From: Cryptococcus deneoformans JEC21
Lineage: Eukaryota > Basidiomycota > Tremellomycetes > Tremellales > Cryptococcaceae
Direction of reading: 5' to 3'
DNA: 47,500 nucleotides
Assembly: GCF_000091045.1 (NCBI RefSeq)
Contig: NC_006681.1
Span: 461,787-509,286, forward strand
Each line of letters starts with the position of its first letter. The stretch's first letter is position 1. Below the pieces are notes generated by a model. It was not told where the DNA came from. It saw nothing but the letters and a program-made list of their open reading frames with translations, and did no database searches. The translations under genes and the position numbers were made by a program. This document shows positions 43,345 to 47,500 of this stretch, one piece after another.

Positions 43345-46300
43345 CTTCTGCACAGCTTGAGCGATCCCTCAATGTGGGCCCTTTCTGCTCTGTTGTTTGC
43401 TTCCTGACGACTGTGGGTGCTGATGTCGGTAAGACGTCAAACCTTTACTCTCAATCGATGTCGGGAATGAGAGACCTATCGCCCCAAGGCACGCAGCGGA
43501 TCTCGGTTGTTTTGTCGATGCGATGTGTTAATTATTTAATTAACCAGTTCCTCGGTCCAACGACCTCGGCCGCCGGCGGTGCCTGACTATGCATTTGAAC
43601 TTAAATAATCCTCACTTCGTTCCACGCATTGTTGCAACAACACAATCATTTCCCTTACTACTTATCGATGTACATCATTATCACTGCTATATAACGTTCT
43701 ACCCTCTAGCCATCTTGACTATAACTCTGTTACACCACTTAAACTGCAACTGGCTCCAGGCTACGCAACTACAACGGCGCTTTTGCTAAGGCGTCTATTG
43801 GCTTTCAAACATCAAGCAAGATCAATAATCCGTCTGGGGATCCAAAAGGATTATGATGTTACGCATCTACGGCCGATTTCATCATCCTATCGGGACTTCC
43901 ATCAACAGGAGACACACTTGTTTATGGTCAGGTCTGTGTCTCCAGCTTTAGAACGAAGATAGCAGAGCCCAGTAACGTCAGAAGGACGGATGGATCAATT
44001 GAAGCAGGGAAGGGCTGAAATGAAGTCTTAATGGAAAAAGACAGGCAACATCTGAGTACATGATATCAATAAGCCCTACTCCCCCAACCCATTTTATCAA
44101 CCAGCCCCCTCTGCGACTCCTCGCTCGAGTCTGATTCCATCCCTTAGAATATGGGGACAGACATTCCGAAGCGTGTTGAGGATGTTACCTGGCAAGCCAT
44201 ATCATTATACAGTGTAGCATCAAGGGTGGTTTAGTCCAAATTACCAGGACTTCCCTGGCTATCATGATATACTCTCCCGTAGGGATAGTGATTATGTGGC
44301 GGAAAAGGTTTAGTAGATATGGTATGCGGTAGTAAGCAGGTATAGTAGGCTGGCACCTTTTTCACCTGTAAAGCAAATTGAACCTTAATAGAAAGCCCCC
44401 CATAAGCAAGGTTATTAATCTTTTTCATTGGAAGATTGCTATACAGTTGTAAGGGTACAGAGGAACGATCACGCGAAGGCAGGAGGAAGACAAGGAGGAA
44501 GACGGGGAAGCAGTTTGGAATGCCGAGGAGAGAGAGAGAGACAGAGAGGAAGGAGAGAGGAAGAGAAGGAGGACCGTGCAGAAAGGTGTTAGGGAAGACA
44601 GAGGTATGAGCGTAGGATGTAGGGAAAGTGTGAGAAAGATTAGTCAGCTCGTAGAGCTAGAAAAGATGTAAAAGGCGTAGCCTTTCGAGTAGAAAAATGC
44701 ATAGCCCGAAGCAGCTTAGTCTTCTCGAATTCCCTAGCTCAGCCACCGCATCGTCAACATATAGTGTCTCCAGCACACCTGAATACAAACGACCGAGAAC
44801 ACGAAACTAAAGTAGCATCAGGTGCTTTTTTCGAACTCTACGATCTCGAGGGACGGAGGACAGTGACACCAGCAGCCTCTACAACATTGCAAGCTTACAA
44901 GTTTGTAAAGATGCAGGCATTAAAGCCATGAGGTGGGCGAGCTAAAAAAACCTAATGTGGCGAACACCATTCCATAGACTTTAGCATTTAAGACGAGACT
45001 CTACCCGATCACAGCCTTAAGGAGCGGACACATATCCGACTACTAATATAATCTCTGGCTACTCAATCAAGATCTTTGTCATCAACTGAATATGAAAGAA
45101 CGCCGGTTGCGGGGGAATTTGAAACTATCAGGTATGATCATGCAGCTCCCATTGCAATTGACGGCACCTTTGTGCTATCAATACAGCGCAGTATTTTATT
45201 ATTGCGTCATGAATGGCCAACTATTAGGAATCTTCCAATGAGAAAAATCAATGACCTTGCTTCTTTACGGGGGCTTTTTTTAAGGTTGGCACTGGAGGCG
45301 GAAGAAGAGCCTGGTACGGAGGTTGTGGATGAAAGTTGCTGTCGAAAGGGAAGAGACGGAATCCAGAAATGTAGTGTCTAGGCAGTGCAGTATTATATAT
45401 AGAAGGGTGAAGATGGTGAGAGAGGAGATCCTCCGCCCGTTAAGACATGGATATCTTGTGAACCTTTTTACACCTTGCACAGCTTCTCCTCATCTTTAGA
45501 TCACTCATCTCATATTTCCAGACCAGCTCGGTCTATCCGGGTCTAGCGACATCTCCTCTGGCCGTATCCTCACGCAGTGGCACTTTCCCTCCATCTATTG
45601 TAGGACCCCCTCCTCTCTTAGATCTTAGGGAGCGGATGTTTGAGCATGTTCTACATATAGGCCGTTGCTGTGTTTGTATAGGTAGATCATGTGTATCATG
45701 CACTTGTCAAGGATGACATGACATCGATGATAATAATGAACAAACCGACCGGCGTCTTCTCGTTTTTCCATTTGTCATGTTCCGCATGCAACTAGTGTCC
45801 CGCTTTGAGCCACAATACAATTAAATATTTCCACTTTCTTTCCCAGATTCCGGACTGTTGCTTATAGATTGTAGAGATACATAGAGATGAGTAGTGTGCT
45901 AATGGGAGAGTTGAAGTGTTGATGGTGAATGATGCATAAGCGATAGGCTGCAGGGATGACTGATGTGCTAATAATGAATAATGGCGGGGTACTACGTATA
46001 TTGATAATTAATACAGGCGGAGTAGATTCGCTTCCATGGCTTTTGTTATCGATGACGTATGGATCGACGGCAAGGATGAGGACTCAGGAACAAGGTTACT
46101 ACTGCAGGAAGGACAAAGAAGAAGACAAGAAGGAAGAAAAAGGCCCGAACGGCGATCGCGTTCTATTATTTTTCCGCTGTTTGCCGATCGGAGAATCATG
46201 TTAAAAGTAGGCATGCCAGCCACCAAGCGCGAATGAGGTTAGCAACCCTCCTATACGTATACTGATGTACGTAAGGGCGAGGAGAAAGTTGGTCTGTTCT

Positions 46301-47032
46301 TTTTGCGCGGGTTCTTCTTTGATTAGATCTGAAAGTACCATGGAAACCTTCTCGCAAATTGCTCAATAATTCATTTCCCATTTCGTGTCTCCACTTCTGA
46401 CTCATGGATTTGGGTCATAAAAGCCGTGCAACTGCCGCTGAGGTAATGTCATATTCATCAAACCTAAACCCTCCAGACGTTGGCGCAAATCCAAACTGGG
46501 TACCAAGGGGACGGCTAGGCCAAAGAAGATCTGTTCGTCAAACTGTCCTGCTATATGCGCGTTTGAACAACGCCAGTCGCTGTCGACTCAGTGGTTCTGG
46601 TTATGCTCGGCCCCCTGATCATTCCAGACAAACAACTATTGACCCCAAGCACAGGATCGTGTCAATGATCTGAGATGCTGCCAAGTATCCCTCTTACGTT
46701 TGAGCCTCGCATGGATACAAGTGGCAGACTCGTCATCCTAGGCAGACGCCCCACCATCAATGCCTCTCACCACTCGTTTAATCATTCTCTTTTTTTTCCT
46801 GCTATAGCACTATACCAACTGCATCGTTTAGACCAAATTACTCTTTGCTTTTCTCAAAAGCCTGAAAGTTCCACACGATTCGCTTGCTAGCCCCATTTTG
46901 AGGAAGCTTCAATTGAAAGGGTCATTTTCTCTATCCCTTCCACAACTGCACTGTAGTTCCTCCCCTTTCTTTCAAATTTAGCTGCCGTTGGGACCGACAA
47001 CGCCTGTGTCCTATCAATTTCTGCTCTTTAAT
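43345..47032. other. 3.7-kb gene-poor stretch
   Basis: No gene could be supported on either strand. The first few hundred bases should hold the CWH43 promoter. Notable contents are a purine-rich tract at 44476-44573, an AT-rich 43500-43800, and a plus-strand frame of about 100 codons ending at 45381 (LRHEWPTIRNLPMRKIND, LRLALEAEEEPGTEVVDE) with no ATG at its start and no clear splice partner. Further short frames lie at 45956-46204 and 46404-46673 (the latter ATG-initiated, 89 codons). The last 150 bases are a CT-rich leader for the gene at 47033. It could contain non-coding RNA, old repeats or a large promoter, and sequence alone does not decide. Confidence 0.5.
44476..44573 (+). repeat. Purine-rich (GA) low-complexity tract
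   Basis: Mostly A/G with GAGAGAGA and AGGAAG units. On the minus strand it is a CT-rich tract like those in Cryptococcus leaders and promoters. Confidence 0.65.
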
Positions 47033-47333
47033 ATGGTCAAATTGGCCCTCTTTTTATTTATCCTCCTCGCTTTCGCGGTGTCTATCTCTCAAGCAGCCCA
47101 AGCTCCTGTACCAATAGGTGTTAGTCCAAGGGAGGAAAGCCTGTCGAACGCAGAACGATTACGAAGAGGACTACCATTGAAAAAGCCCAAAAGATATTAT
47201 GATCCAAGGCGGCGTAAGTGGATTACATTTCAATATTCTTGGCGTAAGGACACGTTGCTGAAATAAGTTCTGTTGCTGTCCAGTGCGCCCTCTTAATACT
47301 CCTCTTCCTTCTCTCAGTGTGAAAAACACTTAG
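47033..47333 (+). CDS. Small secreted protein with basidiomycete SNAERLRRGLP motif
   Basis: Two exons, 47033-47213 and 47284-47333, give 76 aa, with donor GTAAGT, branch GCTGT-like and acceptor TCCAG. Residues 1-22 (MVKLALFLFILLAFAVSISQ) are a strong signal peptide. Then follow SLSNAERLRRGLPLKKPKR and a basic YYDPRRL segment. From memory, the motif SNAERLRRGLP after a signal peptide recurs in secreted basidiomycete proteins, often ahead of longer C-terminal regions. The mature part here is short and basic, with no Cys. The 3' end is uncertain because further exons could follow if another intron begins in exon 2. Expression and role unknown. Confidence 0.6.
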
Positions 47334-47500
47334 TGGTAAAAGTCTAGCTATGTGGAAAATAGTCGCTGGTAAAGAAAGGCTCTCACTAGTACGTTGTGTC
47401 TTTCCTTTCTTCCGCCTTCCACCGAACAACGCTGACTTTAACGTTGTAAGGATATAGAGGAACGAGAGGAGACTGGAAGAAAGTGAAAGGAAACTGGGAA

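Noticed and set aside
46404..46673. 89-codon ATG-initiated plus frame
   Set aside because: No recognisable domain or splice signals. Kept only as a note within the gene-poor stretch.
43345..47032. Possible retrotransposon or LTR remnant
   Set aside because: I saw no reverse transcriptase, integrase or Gag-like frames, no paired long repeats and no target-site duplications by eye. A repeat-library search would be needed to exclude an old solo LTR.
1..47500. CRISPR array, prophage, plasmid or bacterial operon features
   Set aside because: The sequence is intron-rich eukaryotic nuclear DNA. No regularly spaced repeats, Shine-Dalgarno-led operons or phage genes were seen.

Overview
The window is nuclear DNA of a Cryptococcus-type basidiomycete yeast (C. 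neoformans/C. gattii complex or a close relative). This is inferred from dense short introns (mostly 40-70 nt, GT-AG, CTRAC-like branch sites close to the 3' splice site), genes 50-700 bp apart on both strands, CT-rich leaders, tRNA genes with 16-nt introns, and protein families typical of this lineage. No viral, plasmid, CRISPR or clear transposon sequence was seen. Exon coordinates were worked out by hand from reading frame, splice signals and protein-family conservation. Residue numbers follow these models.

Layout. 1-5.5 kb: 5' part of an epsin (ENT3-like, minus), an orphan gene (minus), tRNA-Ile(AAU) (plus), a HUB1/UBL5 gene with a long RS/RD-rich extension (plus), and NAD(P)H-hydrate dehydratase (minus). 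5.8-11.1 kb: class I histone deacetylase (plus), short-chain dehydrogenase (minus), homeodomain transcription factor (minus). 11.1-12.9 kb: a long intergenic stretch holding coding-like fragments. 12.9-18 kb: mitochondrial ribosomal protein mL40 and a mitochondrial quinone oxidoreductase (both minus), then a serine-rich orphan (plus). 18.2-24.3 kb: MIC60, a SET/MYND (SMYD) protein and URM1, all minus and in tandem. 25-36 kb: deoxyhypusine hydroxylase LIA1 (plus), DOA1/PLAA (minus), a large HSL-type alpha/beta hydrolase (plus), eIF2D/TMA64 (minus), tRNA-Val(AAC) (plus). 36.4-43.3 kb: class II cAMP phosphodiesterase PDE1 (plus), a possible small gene (minus), and CWH43 (minus, 18 exons). 43.3-47.0 kb is nearly gene-free and is followed by a small secreted protein (plus).

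The genes do not form an operon or an obvious functional cluster. They are mostly housekeeping genes with partial thematic links: ubiquitin-like modifiers and ubiquitin handling (HUB1, URM1, DOA1), translation (LIA1 for eIF5A hypusination, TMA64, tRNAs, mL40), mitochondria (MIC60, mL40, quinone oxidoreductase), chromatin and transcription (HDAC, SMYD, homeodomain), signalling (PDE1) and GPI-anchor lipid remodelling (CWH43). Neighbouring genes are often divergent with shared promoters of about 300-700 bp, or convergent with 50-215 bp between stops.

I did not find a convincing new multi-gene system. The observations most worth checking are the RS/RD extension on HUB1, the SMYD protein whose SET motifs look degenerate, a possible 115-residue gene with a 23-nt intron, the coding-like fragments at 11.6-12.8 kb, three GC-AG introns, and the 3.7-kb gene-poor stretch.
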